From positions 1 through 38,322 of the forward strand of contig DASXZO010000053.1 in the NCBI GenBank assembly GCA_036501845.1: a stretch of DNA of 38,322 nucleotides, written 5' to 3'. Source of the stretch: JBBREP01 sp036501845 (GTDB lineage: Bacteria; Actinomycetota; Acidimicrobiia; IMCC26256; PALSA-610). Of this stretch, positions 7,237-15,507 are shown piece by piece. The notes beneath the pieces are model-generated. The model searched no databases, was not told where the DNA came from, and worked only from the letters and a program-made list of their open reading frames with translations. The position numbers and the translations under genes are program-made. The first letter of the stretch is position 1, and each line of letters begins with the position of its first letter.

Positions 7237-8542
7237 TCACCTTCTCCTGCGCGGCGGCACGGTGATCGACGCGACCACGCCGAGCGAAGGCACTCGGGCC
7301 GACGTGCTCGTGGCCGACGGCCGCATCGTGGCGGTCGGCCCCGCGCTCGACCAGCCGGCGGGCGCGCTCGTGCTCGACGCGTCGGACGCCGTCGTGTCGC
7401 CCGGGCTCGTCGACCTGCAAGTGCACCTGCGCGAACCGGGCCGCGAAGAAGCGGAAACGATCGAGACCGGCTCGCGTGCCGCGGCGCTCGGCGGATGCAC
7501 TGCGGTGGTGTGCATGCCGAATACCGATCCGCCGCTCGACGACGCCGCAGTGGTGCAAGCCGTGCTCGCCCGAGGCCGTTCGGTGGGTCTGGTCGACGTG
7601 CGGCCCGCGGGGTGCATCACGATGGGCCGATCGGGCGAGCGTCTCGCCCCGATGGGTGAGCTGCACGACCTCGGCGTGCGCGTGTTCACCGACGACGGTG
7701 ACTGTGTGGCCGACGCCGGTGTGATGCGCCGAGCCTTCGAGTATGCGAGCGCGCTGCGCGGCGCGGTGGTGGCCCAGCACGCCGAGGATCCCGCGCTGGT
7801 GCGCGGCGGGCACATGCACGAAGGTGCGTGGTCGGCGCGGCTCGGCATTGCCGGGCGTCCCGCGGCCGCTGAGGTCACGATCGTGGCTCGCGACCTCGAG
7901 CTGGCGCGCCTCACCGGCGGGCGCTACCACGTGCTGCACCTCAGCACTGCGGGCGCGGCCGCGCTCGTGCGCGAGGCGAAGGCCGAAGGCGTGCGCGTGA
8001 CGGCCGAATGCACGCCGCAACACATCACGCTCACCGACGAGATGTGTCGCGAGTTCGACGCCACGTTCAAGATGAACCCGCCGCTGCGCGACGAGACCGA
8101 CCGGGCGGGCGTGTTCGCGGCACTCGTCGACGGAACGATCGACGCCATCGCCACCGACCACGCGCCCCACTCACCGGAGTCGAAGGCCGCACCATTCGAG
8201 GAAGCGCCGCCCGGAATGCTCGGTGTGGAGACTTCGCTCGCGGTCGCCATCACCCAGCTCGTGGCGCCCGGCCACCTCCACTTGCAGGCGCTCCTGGCCC
8301 GCATGTCGTGGCAGCCCGCGGCAATCGCGGGGCTCGACGGCGTGCACGGAATGCCGATCGCGCCGGGCGCGCCTGCGAACCTGTGTGTAGTCGACCCGTC
8401 GGTCGTGTGGGTGCGCGAGGCCGCGTCAAGCGCGAGCAAGAGCCGCAACGATCCGTGGGACGGCGTGAAGCTCACCGGTCGGGTGCGCCACACCGTGCTC
8501 GCGGGCACGCCCACCGTCATTCACGGGGAGCCACAGCGTTGA
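7229..8542 (+). CDS. pyrC: Dihydroorotase (type I), with Gln in place of the first metal-binding His
   Basis: A 437-residue amidohydrolase cyclising N-carbamoyl-aspartate to dihydroorotate. Translation starts at TTG 7229, 8 bases inside pyrB (SD GGGAGG at 7218-7223). Family hallmarks: LREPGREEAETIETG, CMPNTDPP, FTDDGD (bridging Asp region), AQHAED, HVLHLST and ATDHAPHS. The usual D-x-H-x-H-x-R motif reads DLQVHLR here: residue 64 is Gln and only His66 remains. The other ligands appear intact, and its position between pyrB and carA makes a working dihydroorotase likely. The stop overlaps the TTG of carA. Confidence 0.94.
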   Translation: MSDHLLLRGGTVIDATTPSEGTRADVLVADGRIVAVGPALDQPAGALVLDASDAVVSPGLVDLQVHLREPGREEAETIETGSRAAALGGCTAVVCMPNTDPPLDDAAVVQAVLARGRSVGLVDVRPAGCITMGRSGERLAPMGELHDLGVRVFTDDGDCVADAGVMRRAFEYASALRGAVVAQHAEDPALVRGGHMHEGAWSARLGIAGRPAAAEVTIVARDLELARLTGGRYHVLHLSTAGAAALVREAKAEGVRVTAECTPQHITLTDEMCREFDATFKMNPPLRDETDRAGVFAALVDGTIDAIATDHAPHSPESKAAPFEEAPPGMLGVETSLAVAITQLVAPGHLHLQALLARMSWQPAAIAGLDGVHGMPIAPGAPANLCVVDPSVVWVREAASSASKSRNDPWDGVKLTGRVRHTVLAGTPTVIHGEPQR

Positions 8543-9624
8543 CCACAGATGGGATGCTCGTACTCGCCGACGGCGAGCAGTTCGAGGGCGAACTCGTGGG
8601 GCACGTGCCCGAGTCGGGGATCGCAACCGGCGAAGTGGTGTTCAACACCGCGCTGTCCGGCTACCAGGAGATCGTGACCGACCCGAGTTACGCGGGCCAG
8701 ATGATCACGTTCACCTACCCGCACATCGGCAACTACGGCTGTAACCCGCACGACGACGAGAGCGCCCGCCCGCGCTGTCGCGGGGTGATCGTGCGGTCGC
8801 TCTCGCGGCGCACGAGCAACTGGCGGGCCACCGACGATCTCGACGGTTTCCTGCAGCGCCACGGCGTGCCGGCGATCGGCGGTATCGACACGCGCCGCCT
8901 CACGCGACACGTGCGCGAGGTCGGCGCGATTCCCGGCGCGTTCGGCACTGCGCCGCCCGACGAACTGCTCGCGGCGGCGCGTCGCGATGGCGGCACCGAC
9001 GGCAAAGACCTTGCGAGCGAGGTGACCACTACCGAGTCGTACACGGTTGGCCGGCCCGACTCGCCCTACTTCGTGGTGGCCATCGACTACGGCATCAAGG
9101 CGTCGATCATCAACCGGCTCGCCGACGAGGGTGTGCAAGTGGAGGTGGTGCCGGCGTCGGCATCCGCCGAGGTGATCCTCGACCGCGAGCCTGACGGCGT
9201 GTTCCTCTCGAACGGCCCCGGCGACCCGGCCGCGGTCACCGGCGGTATCGAGACCGTGCGCGGTCTGCTCGGAAGGGTCCCGATCTTCGGCATCTGTCTC
9301 GGCCACCAAGTGATGGCGCACGCGCTCGGCGCCTCCACCTTCAAGCTTCGTTTCGGTCATCACGGCGGTAACCACCCGGTCCGCAATCTCGCCACCGGGC
9401 GCGTCGAGATCACGAGTCAGAACCACAACTACGCGGTGGATCGCGCGTCGTTGCCCGCGGGCACGCACCTCACGCACATCAACTTGAACGACGACGACGT
9501 GGAAGGCCTGCGGGCGCCCGACCTTCGTGCGTTCTCGGTGCAATACCACCCCGAGGCCGGCCCCGGCCCGCACGACGCGCGCTACCTGTTCAAGGATTTC
9601 GTCGAACTGATGAGGGCCGGCTGA
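8539..9624 (+). CDS. carA: Carbamoyl-phosphate synthase small (glutaminase) subunit
   Basis: A 361-residue subunit that hydrolyses glutamine and channels ammonia to CarB. N-terminal CPSase small-chain domain: LVLADGEQFEGELVG, FNTALSGYQEIVTDPSYAGQ, GVPAIGGIDTRRLTRHVRE. C-terminal class-I glutaminase: catalytic Cys253 in FGICLGHQ and the His337/Glu339 pair in QYHPEAGPGPHD, with HHGGNHPV between. Start TTG 8539 overlaps the pyrC stop and has GGGGAG (8525-8530) 8 nt upstream; ATG 8554 is a possible alternative. carB begins one base after the stop. Confidence 0.95.
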   Translation: MTTDGMLVLADGEQFEGELVGHVPESGIATGEVVFNTALSGYQEIVTDPSYAGQMITFTYPHIGNYGCNPHDDESARPRCRGVIVRSLSRRTSNWRATDDLDGFLQRHGVPAIGGIDTRRLTRHVREVGAIPGAFGTAPPDELLAAARRDGGTDGKDLASEVTTTESYTVGRPDSPYFVVAIDYGIKASIINRLADEGVQVEVVPASASAEVILDREPDGVFLSNGPGDPAAVTGGIETVRGLLGRVPIFGICLGHQVMAHALGASTFKLRFGHHGGNHPVRNLATGRVEITSQNHNYAVDRASLPAGTHLTHINLNDDDVEGLRAPDLRAFSVQYHPEAGPGPHDARYLFKDFVELMRAG

Positions 9625-9625
9625 C

Positions 9626-12600
9626 GTGCCCAAACGCGAGGACATCGAGACGATCTTGCTGATCGGCAGCGGGCCGATCGTGATCGGCCAGGCGTGCGAG
9701 TTCGACTACTCGGGCACGCAGGCGTGTCGGGTGCTGCGCTCGGAGGGTTACCGCGTGGTGCTCGTGAATTCGAACCCGGCCACGATCATGACCGACCCCG
9801 AATTCGCCGACGCCACCTACATCGAGCCGCTCGACCTCCCGACGCTCGCGCAGGTGATCGCGAAGGAGCGCCCGCAGGCGTTGCTCCCCACGCTCGGCGG
9901 GCAGACCGCGCTGAACCTCGCGGTCGCGTTGCACGACGCCGGTGTGGTGCAAGAGCACGGCGTGGAGCTCATCGGCGCCGACATCGACGCAATCCGCACC
10001 GCCGAAGACCGTCAACTGTTCAAGATGGCGATGCAGGAGATCGGCCTGAATGTGCCGCCCTCGGGCATCGCGCACACCGTCGACGAGGCGATGCTCGTGG
10101 CCGAGCGCGTCGGCTACCCGCTCATCGTGCGGCCCGCGTTCATCCTCGGCGGCGGTGGCACGGGCATTGCCACGAACGCCGACGAGATGCTGGGCATCGC
10201 CGAGCGCGGCATCGCCGCGAGCCCGATCTCGGAGATCCTCGTAGAGCGCTCCATCTACGGGTGGAAGGAGTACGAGCTCGAGGTGATGCGCGACCACGCC
10301 GACAACTGCGTGGTCATCTGCTCGATCGAGAACGTCGACCCGATGGGCGTACACACCGGCGAGTCGATCACGGTGGCGCCGGCGCAGACGCTCACCGACG
10401 TGGAATACCAGCACATGCGCGACGCCGCGTTCGCGTGCATCCGTCGTATCGGCGTCGACACGGGCGGGTCGAACGTGCAGTTCGCCGTGAACCCGCGCGA
10501 CGGCGAGATGATGGTGATCGAGATGAACCCGCGTGTGTCGCGGTCGTCGGCGCTCGCGTCGAAGGCCACCGGGTTCCCGATCGCGAAGATCGCGGCCAAG
10601 CTCGCGGTGGGCTACACGCTCGACGAGATCCGCAACGACATCACGCGCGTCACGCCGGCGAGTTTCGAGCCGACCATCGACTACGTGGTCACCAAGTTCC
10701 CGCGCTGGGCGTTCGAGAAGCTGCCGGGCGCAGCACCGGTGCTCGGCACGCAGATGCAGTCGGTCGGCGAGGCGATGGCGATCGGACGCACGTTCACCGA
10801 GTCGTTGCAGAAGGCGATCCGCTCGCTCGAGACCGGTCGTGCCGGTTTGAACTGCGATCCGGCCGAGACCGTGTACGCCGACGTCGAGCCCGACGAGCTG
10901 CTGCGCCGTGCGGCCGTGCCCACTCCCGACCGTATCTTCGAGGTGGAGGCCGCGCTGCGGTCGTTCATCGACATCGATCGCGTGCACGAGATGACCGGCA
11001 TCGATCCGTGGTTCTGCGATCAGATCCTCCAGATCGTCGAGCAGCGCGAAGAGCTCGCCGGCATTGGCTTCGCCGGCATGTCGAAAGCGCGCTGGCGAGC
11101 CGCAAAACGCATGGGCTTCTCCGACATCCAGCTCGCATACCTCTGGGACGTCACCGAGCAGACCGTGCGCGACGCGAGGCTCGCGGCGGGCGTGGCGATC
11201 ACGTACAAGACCGTCGACACGTGCGCGTCGGAGTTCGCGGCCGAAACGCCGTACCACTACGGCACGTACGAAGACACCGACGAGGTGGCACCGCTCACGC
11301 GGCCCGCGGTGGTGATCCTCGGCAGCGGCCCGAACCGCATCGGCCAGGGTGTGGAGTTCGACTACTGCTGCGTGCACGCCGCCTTCGCGCTCTCCGATGC
11401 CGGTTACGAGACGGTGATGCTGAACTGCAACCCCGAGACCGTGTCCACCGACTACGACACGAGCGATCGTCTCTTCTTCGAGCCGCTCACGGGCGAGGAC
11501 GTGCTCAACGTGTGCGAACGGCTGCAGGAGCGCGGCGAGCTCACGGGTGTGGTGGTAGCGCTCGGCGGCCAGACTCCGCTCAAGCTCGCGCAGCGTTTGG
11601 AGACCGCGGGTTACACCGTGCTCGGCACGTCACCCGACAGCATCGACCTCGCCGAGGATCGCGAGCGCTTCAACGCGGTATGCGAAAAGCTCGGCATCCC
11701 GCAGCCCCCCGGTGGCACCGCCAACGAGCCCGACGCGGCGGTGGCGATTGCCCGCAAGATCGGTTATCCGGTGCTCGTGCGACCGTCGTACGTGCTCGGC
11801 GGCCGCGCCATGGAGATCGTGTACGACGACTCCGAGCTGCGCCGCGCCATGGGCGAGCTCGCGCGTACGGGTTCGCTCGGCCGCGAAGGTGGCTTGTCGG
11901 CCGAACGGCCCGCGCTCGTCGACCGTTTCCTCGAGGACGCGATCGAAGTGGACGTGGACGCGCTGCGCGACTACCAAGGCGAGGTGCTCATCGGCGGTGT
12001 GATGGAGCACATCGAGGAGGCCGGTGTGCACAGCGGCGACTCGGCGTGCGCGATCCCCGCGCCCACATTGTCGGCCGAGGTGATCCAGGCGCTCGAACAC
12101 CACACACGCCAGCTCGCCGACGCGCTCGAAGTGCGGGGCCCGATCAACGTGCAGTTCGCAGTGAAGGACGAGTCGGTGTACGTGCTCGAAGCGAACCCGC
12201 GCGCGAGCCGCACGATCCCCTTCGTGAGCAAGGCCACCGGTGTGCCGCTCGCCAAGATCGCGGCCCGCCTCATGCTCGGCGCGACGCTCGCGCAACTGCG
12301 TGACGAAGGACTCGTGCACCCGCCGGCCGGTGGCGGCCACATCGCGGTGAAGGAAGCGGTGTTGCCGTTCGCGCGTTTCCCCGGCGTCGATACGGTGCTC
12401 GGGCCCGAGATGCGCTCGACCGGTGAGGTGATGGGTATCGATCGCAGCTTCGGCCTGGCGTTCGCCAAGAGTCAGGCCGGCGCGGGCAACCAGCTCCCCA
12501 AGCGCGGCGCGGTGTTCTTCTCGCTCGCCGCCCGCGACAAGCCCGCGGGATTGCGGGCCGCGCAGCGCTTCGCCGAGCTCGGCTTCTCGATCGCGGCCAC

Positions 12601-13030
12601 GAGTGGCACCGCCGAATACCTGCGCGAGCACGGCATCGGCGTGGAGACGGTGGTCGCCAAGGTTGGTGAGGAACTCAGCGTCCCGAGAGCGACGAAGGAG
12701 CGATCCGGTGGCGTGCGAGCGGAGCGAGCGTCCGGGAGCCCCTCGGGGCGCGAGCCGCAGGCGAGCGGGGGTGGAGAAGCAGTCGACGCCGTTGAATTGC
12801 TCGCGAGTGGGCAGGTGCAGCTGGTGGTGAACACGCCGCGTGGTCGCGGCCCGCGCGCCGACGGCATGCACATCCGCCGCAGCGCAATTGCCAACGGCGT
12901 CGCGTGCGTGACCACGGTGGCCGCGGCGATCGCGGCGGCGCAGGGCATCGCCGAACTGGCCGAGCGTGCGCCCGCGGTGCGTTCGCTCCAGGAGTATCAC
13001 CGCGACGGGCAGCTCAAGCTCGATGTCTAG
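9626..13030 (+). CDS. carB: Carbamoyl-phosphate synthase large subunit, with repeat-derived insertion in the MGS domain
   Basis: A 1134-residue subunit that makes carbamoyl phosphate from bicarbonate, ammonia and 2 ATP. It has two homologous synthetase halves: the first opens ILLIGSGPIVIGQACEFDYS, the second (about residue 560) VILGSGPNRIGQGVEFDYC. Each carries an ATP-grasp domain (PAFILGGGGTG; PSYVLGGRAMEIV). The C-terminal methylglyoxal-synthase-like allosteric domain starts near residue 955. Between VAKVGEE and DAVELL, about residues 1017-1052, it has roughly 35 extra residues. They include SPSGREPQASGGGE, encoded by copy A of a dispersed 41-bp repeat (12737-12777). The frame is intact and the normal ending (INTPRGRG-like VNTPRGRGPRADG) follows, so the protein should be functional. 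GTG start. Confidence 0.95.
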   Translation: MPKREDIETILLIGSGPIVIGQACEFDYSGTQACRVLRSEGYRVVLVNSNPATIMTDPEFADATYIEPLDLPTLAQVIAKERPQALLPTLGGQTALNLAVALHDAGVVQEHGVELIGADIDAIRTAEDRQLFKMAMQEIGLNVPPSGIAHTVDEAMLVAERVGYPLIVRPAFILGGGGTGIATNADEMLGIAERGIAASPISEILVERSIYGWKEYELEVMRDHADNCVVICSIENVDPMGVHTGESITVAPAQTLTDVEYQHMRDAAFACIRRIGVDTGGSNVQFAVNPRDGEMMVIEMNPRVSRSSALASKATGFPIAKIAAKLAVGYTLDEIRNDITRVTPASFEPTIDYVVTKFPRWAFEKLPGAAPVLGTQMQSVGEAMAIGRTFTESLQKAIRSLETGRAGLNCDPAETVYADVEPDELLRRAAVPTPDRIFEVEAALRSFIDIDRVHEMTGIDPWFCDQILQIVEQREELAGIGFAGMSKARWRAAKRMGFSDIQLAYLWDVTEQTVRDARLAAGVAITYKTVDTCASEFAAETPYHYGTYEDTDEVAPLTRPAVVILGSGPNRIGQGVEFDYCCVHAAFALSDAGYETVMLNCNPETVSTDYDTSDRLFFEPLTGEDVLNVCERLQERGELTGVVVALGGQTPLKLAQRLETAGYTVLGTSPDSIDLAEDRERFNAVCEKLGIPQPPGGTANEPDAAVAIARKIGYPVLVRPSYVLGGRAMEIVYDDSELRRAMGELARTGSLGREGGLSAERPALVDRFLEDAIEVDVDALRDYQGEVLIGGVMEHIEEAGVHSGDSACAIPAPTLSAEVIQALEHHTRQLADALEVRGPINVQFAVKDESVYVLEANPRASRTIPFVSKATGVPLAKIAARLMLGATLAQLRDEGLVHPPAGGGHIAVKEAVLPFARFPGVDTVLGPEMRSTGEVMGIDRSFGLAFAKSQAGAGNQLPKRGAVFFSLAARDKPAGLRAAQRFAELGFSIAATSGTAEYLREHGIGVETVVAKVGEELSVPRATKERSGGVRAERASGSPSGREPQASGGGEAVDAVELLASGQVQLVVNTPRGRGPRADGMHIRRSAIANGVACVTTVAAAIAAAQGIAELAERAPAVRSLQEYHRDGQLKLDV
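12737..12777 (+). repeat. Dispersed 41-bp repeat, copy A (inside carB)
   Basis: Starts AGCCCCTCGGGGCGCGAGCC and ends GGGGGTGGAGA. It matches copy B (29635-29675) at 40 of 41 bases by eye, same strand, and is read in the same codon phase in both genes. It contains the near-palindrome GCCCCTCGGGGC and a direct repeat of GCGAGC. The preceding 55 bp (12682-12736) are also extra relative to normal carB and carry GCGAGCGGAGCGAGCG. Confidence 0.8.
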
Positions 13031-13967
13031 GGGCGCCACCAGGGTCGCCGCCGACGTCGACACCACGGTCGATCTCGGTCCGCTGCAATTGCGCAACCCG
13101 ATCGTCGCGGCGTCGGGCACGTTCGGCGTGGGAGACGAGGTGGCGCGTGTGTGCCCGGCCGACGCGCTCGGCGCGGTCACCGTGAAATCGCTCGCGCCGT
13201 TCGCGCACGCCGGCAACCCGCCGTTGCGCACCTGCGCGGCGCCCGGCGACGGCATGTTGAACAGTGTCGGGCTGGCCGGCCCGGGTGTCGACGCGTGGAT
13301 CGACCGCGACCTGCCGTCACTCGAGCACACCGGCGCCACCATCATCGTGTCGGTGTGGGGCCGCACGGTGGACGACTACGCCACCGCGGCACATGCCGTG
13401 CACGCGCTCGGCGCACGCGTGGCTGCGATCGAGCTGAACCTGAGCTGCCCCAACGTGGGCGGCCATGGCGCGGGCATGTTCGCCCACTCGGCCGAGCTCA
13501 CGGCGTCGGTGGTGGAGGCGACGAGGGGACCGCTGCCGGTGTTCGCCAAGCTCACCGCGCAAGTGGCCGATCCAGTTGCAATCGCGCGTGCTGCGGTCGA
13601 CGCCGGTGCCACCGGGCTCACGCTCGTGAACACGATGCCGGGCATCGCGATCGACGTCGATCGGCGCGCGCCGCGCCTCGGTGCGGGCACCGGCGGCCTG
13701 TCGGGTGCCGCGCTGCACGCGATCGCGCTCCGCACTGTGTACGTGGTGGCCAACGCGCTTCCCGGTGTGCCGATCATCGGCACAGGTGGTGTGCGCACCG
13801 CCGACGACGCGGTGGCGATGATGCTGGCTGGTGCGCATGCAGTGGGCGTGGGCACCGCCACCTTCGCCGACCCGCGCGCGCCGCTCAAGATCGCGCAGGA
13901 TCTCGCACGCTGGTGCGTGCGCCACGATGTGCACAAGCTTTGTGAGCTGACAGGAGGACTCAGGTGA
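13023..13967 (+). CDS. pyrD: Dihydroorotate dehydrogenase, class 1B-like catalytic subunit
   Basis: A 314-residue FMN barrel enzyme oxidising dihydroorotate to orotate. N-terminus: LGPLQLRNPIVAASGTFGVG. Substrate site: ELNLSCPN, with the catalytic-base Cys of class 1 enzymes (class 2 has Ser). FMN phosphate site: IIGTGGVRTADDAVAMMLAGA. Length and the ASGTFG opening match the PyrD (1B) subunit that normally pairs with PyrK, an iron-sulfur/FAD protein. No pyrK lies in the operon or window. ATG 13023 overlaps the carB end by 8 bases; its stop overlaps pyrF. Confidence 0.92.
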   Translation: MSRGATRVAADVDTTVDLGPLQLRNPIVAASGTFGVGDEVARVCPADALGAVTVKSLAPFAHAGNPPLRTCAAPGDGMLNSVGLAGPGVDAWIDRDLPSLEHTGATIIVSVWGRTVDDYATAAHAVHALGARVAAIELNLSCPNVGGHGAGMFAHSAELTASVVEATRGPLPVFAKLTAQVADPVAIARAAVDAGATGLTLVNTMPGIAIDVDRRAPRLGAGTGGLSGAALHAIALRTVYVVANALPGVPIIGTGGVRTADDAVAMMLAGAHAVGVGTATFADPRAPLKIAQDLARWCVRHDVHKLCELTGGLR

Positions 13968-14653
13968 GCGACGTCACATCGCATCTCGCGCTCGGACTCG
14001 ACTTCGACGATCCCGACTACGCGCTCGGACGCGCCGCGGCGCTGCGCGAGTGGTTCGGTGTCGCCAAGGTCGGCTACGAGCTCTACGGCGCGGCCGGGCC
14101 GTCGATTCTCGTGGCGTTGCGCGAGCTCGGCTACTCGGTGTTCCTCGACGTGAAGCTGCACGACATCCCCCACACCGTGGAACGCGGTGCCTACGTGCTC
14201 GCGCGCTATGGCGTCGGCTATCTCAACGTGCACGCGTGCGGTGGTGTCGACATGATGCGTGCGGCCGTGACTGGCGCGAACGAGGGTGCGAGCGCCGCCG
14301 GCGTCGCGCCGCCGACCCTGCTCGGGGTGACGGTGCTCACGAGTGACAGCGACACACGCGCCTTCAGCCCGCGCCTGCAGGCGGCGATCGACGCCGGTCT
14401 CGGCGGCGTGGTGTGCAGCGCGCACGAGGCCACCGAGGTGAAGCGGGCCGCGCCGACGTTCGTGACGATGGTGCCGGGCATCCGACTGGCCGGCTCGAGC
14501 CGCGACGACCAGTCGCGCGTCGCCACGCCCGGTGAAGCGATTCGCATGGGCAGCGACATCGTCATCGCGGTGCGCACGGTGCACAACGCTCCCGACCCAC
14601 TCGCCGCCGCGCAGCAGGTGTACGACGAGGTGGAAGCCGCGCTCCACCGCTAA
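13964..14653 (+). CDS. pyrF: Orotidine 5'-phosphate decarboxylase
   Basis: A 229-residue decarboxylase giving UMP from OMP. Catalytic charged network D62-x-K64-x-x-D67 in FLDVKLHDIPHT, with Lys35 in VAKVGYEL. VTVLTSDSD and VPGIRLAGSSRDDQSRVATP form the phosphate-gripper end of the barrel. GTG 13964 overlaps the pyrD stop (GTGA), with a strong SD (AGGAGG) about 6 nt upstream. Last gene of the visible pyr operon; pyrE is absent from the window. Its stop overlaps the 3' end of the opposite-strand DinB remnant. Confidence 0.96.
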   Translation: MSDVTSHLALGLDFDDPDYALGRAAALREWFGVAKVGYELYGAAGPSILVALRELGYSVFLDVKLHDIPHTVERGAYVLARYGVGYLNVHACGGVDMMRAAVTGANEGASAAGVAPPTLLGVTVLTSDSDTRAFSPRLQAAIDAGLGGVVCSAHEATEVKRAAPTFVTMVPGIRLAGSSRDDQSRVATPGEAIRMGSDIVIAVRTVHNAPDPLAAAQQVYDEVEAALHR

Positions 14654-14915
14654 CGGTCGGCGCCGCCCGCTCCGCCCACGTCGTGCAGGTGGTGGATCGG
14701 GTCGTGGATGAAATAGCGCGCGAACGAGTCGATCGTGAACGACGCGCCGTCGCTCCGCCGGCCGCGACGCAACCACTCGTCGCCGTGCACCGCGTCGAAT
14801 GAAGCCGCGACCGTGAGTGCCGCGTCGCTGAGTTCGAGCGCGACGCGATCCGGTTGCTGTTCGGCGTAGCGCTGTGTACCCATGTCCAGTCCTTTGTGTC
14901 GGGAACGATCGTCAC
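14650..14915 (-). pseudogene. DinB-family gene remnant with internal deletion and frameshift
   Basis: On the minus strand a GTG at 14915 starts VTIVPDTKDWTWV. The sequence then jumps, in the next frame, to QRYAEQQPDRVALELSDAAL, FDAVHGDEWLRRGRRSDGAS and FARYFIHDPIHHLHDV, ending at TAG 14652-14650. As I recall the actinobacterial DinB-superfamily proteins of about 175 residues, they start TPDTKDWTWVLERPCPECGF and end RSDGA-FTV-SFARY-HDP-HHLHDV. Here the middle (about 80 residues) is missing and the two ends are in different frames. A 77-residue fragment from ATG 14883 is open but lacks the metal-site N-terminal half. Likely dead. Confidence 0.7.
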
Positions 14916-15153
14916 GACGGCGACCGTAGGTGTGCACGCATCGCTCAGCGGCCCGAAATCGCACCAGGTGCCCAAATAGCTCACCTCGCAGTTCGTTGCA
15001 AACGCGCCACTCGTTGCATTCGCGGACCGAGTCGCTATCCTCGGTCGCCTCGCCCCAAAGAGGCACGAGATCGATCTCGCAGCACCGGTGCCGAACCAGC
15101 CACCCGGAGCGCGGGAACACCCAACCGACCGCACGAGAACGCAAGGAGTGTCC
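14916..15153 (+). promoter_or_regulatory. mihF promoter and leader with two inverted repeats
   Basis: No gene is recognised in this stretch. A -35-like TTGCAT (15014-15019) and -10-like TATCCT (15036-15041) are 16 bp apart. A perfect 7-bp inverted repeat, GACCGAG (15025-15031) / CTCGGTC (15040-15046), straddles the -10. A perfect 14-bp palindrome, CGAGATCGATCTCG (15066-15079), lies in the predicted leader. Either could be an operator. The Shine-Dalgarno AAGGAG is at 15143-15148. Confidence 0.45.
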
Positions 15154-15483
15154 ATGCCGACTCCGCCGCCGCAAACCCCCGAATCCCGCGCCGCCGCACT
15201 GGAGAAGGCGGCGATTTCTCGCCGCGTGCGCGCGGAGGCCAAAGAGAAGCTGAAGATCGGGTCGCTGAACCTGAACGAGCTGTTCGCGGCGAGCGCGCAC
15301 GGCGACGAGGCCGGCGAGATGCTCGCCAAGCTGAAAGTGGTGAACGTGCTCGAGTCGCTCCCGGGTGTGGGCAAGGTGCGCGCCCGCAAGATCATGGAGG
15401 AGCTCGAGATCAAGGAGAGCCGGCGCGTGCGCGGGCTCGGCGCGAACCAGCGCAAGGCGCTCCTCGAGCGCTTCCCCGACTGA
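15154..15483 (+). CDS. mihF: Integration host factor, actinobacterial type (mIHF)
   Basis: A 109-residue nucleoid protein of the mycobacterial/streptomycete IHF family (unrelated to HU-type IHF). It begins with a helix (AAALEKAAISRRVRAEAKEK) and then has LESLPGVGKVRARKIMEELE and RRVRGLGANQRKALLERF. The LPGVGKVRA segment is the helix-two-turn-helix minor-groove-binding element. ATG 15154 has AAGGAG 5 nt upstream and gives the standard length; an open frame extending to 15088 is probably leader. Placement before gmk and rpoZ is typical of actinobacteria. It bends DNA and is essential in mycobacteria. Confidence 0.93.
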   Translation: MPTPPPQTPESRAAALEKAAISRRVRAEAKEKLKIGSLNLNELFAASAHGDEAGEMLAKLKVVNVLESLPGVGKVRARKIMEELEIKESRRVRGLGANQRKALLERFPD

Positions 15484-15507
15484 TCCGCCGCCAGGGCGAC
15501 AGCCAGC

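Noticed and set aside
9590..11377. Long minus-strand open frames opposite carB, and similar ones opposite pyr, rib and pheT genes
   Set aside because: High-GC codon bias keeps the antisense frames open; their translations are Arg/His/Val-rich with no domain signal.
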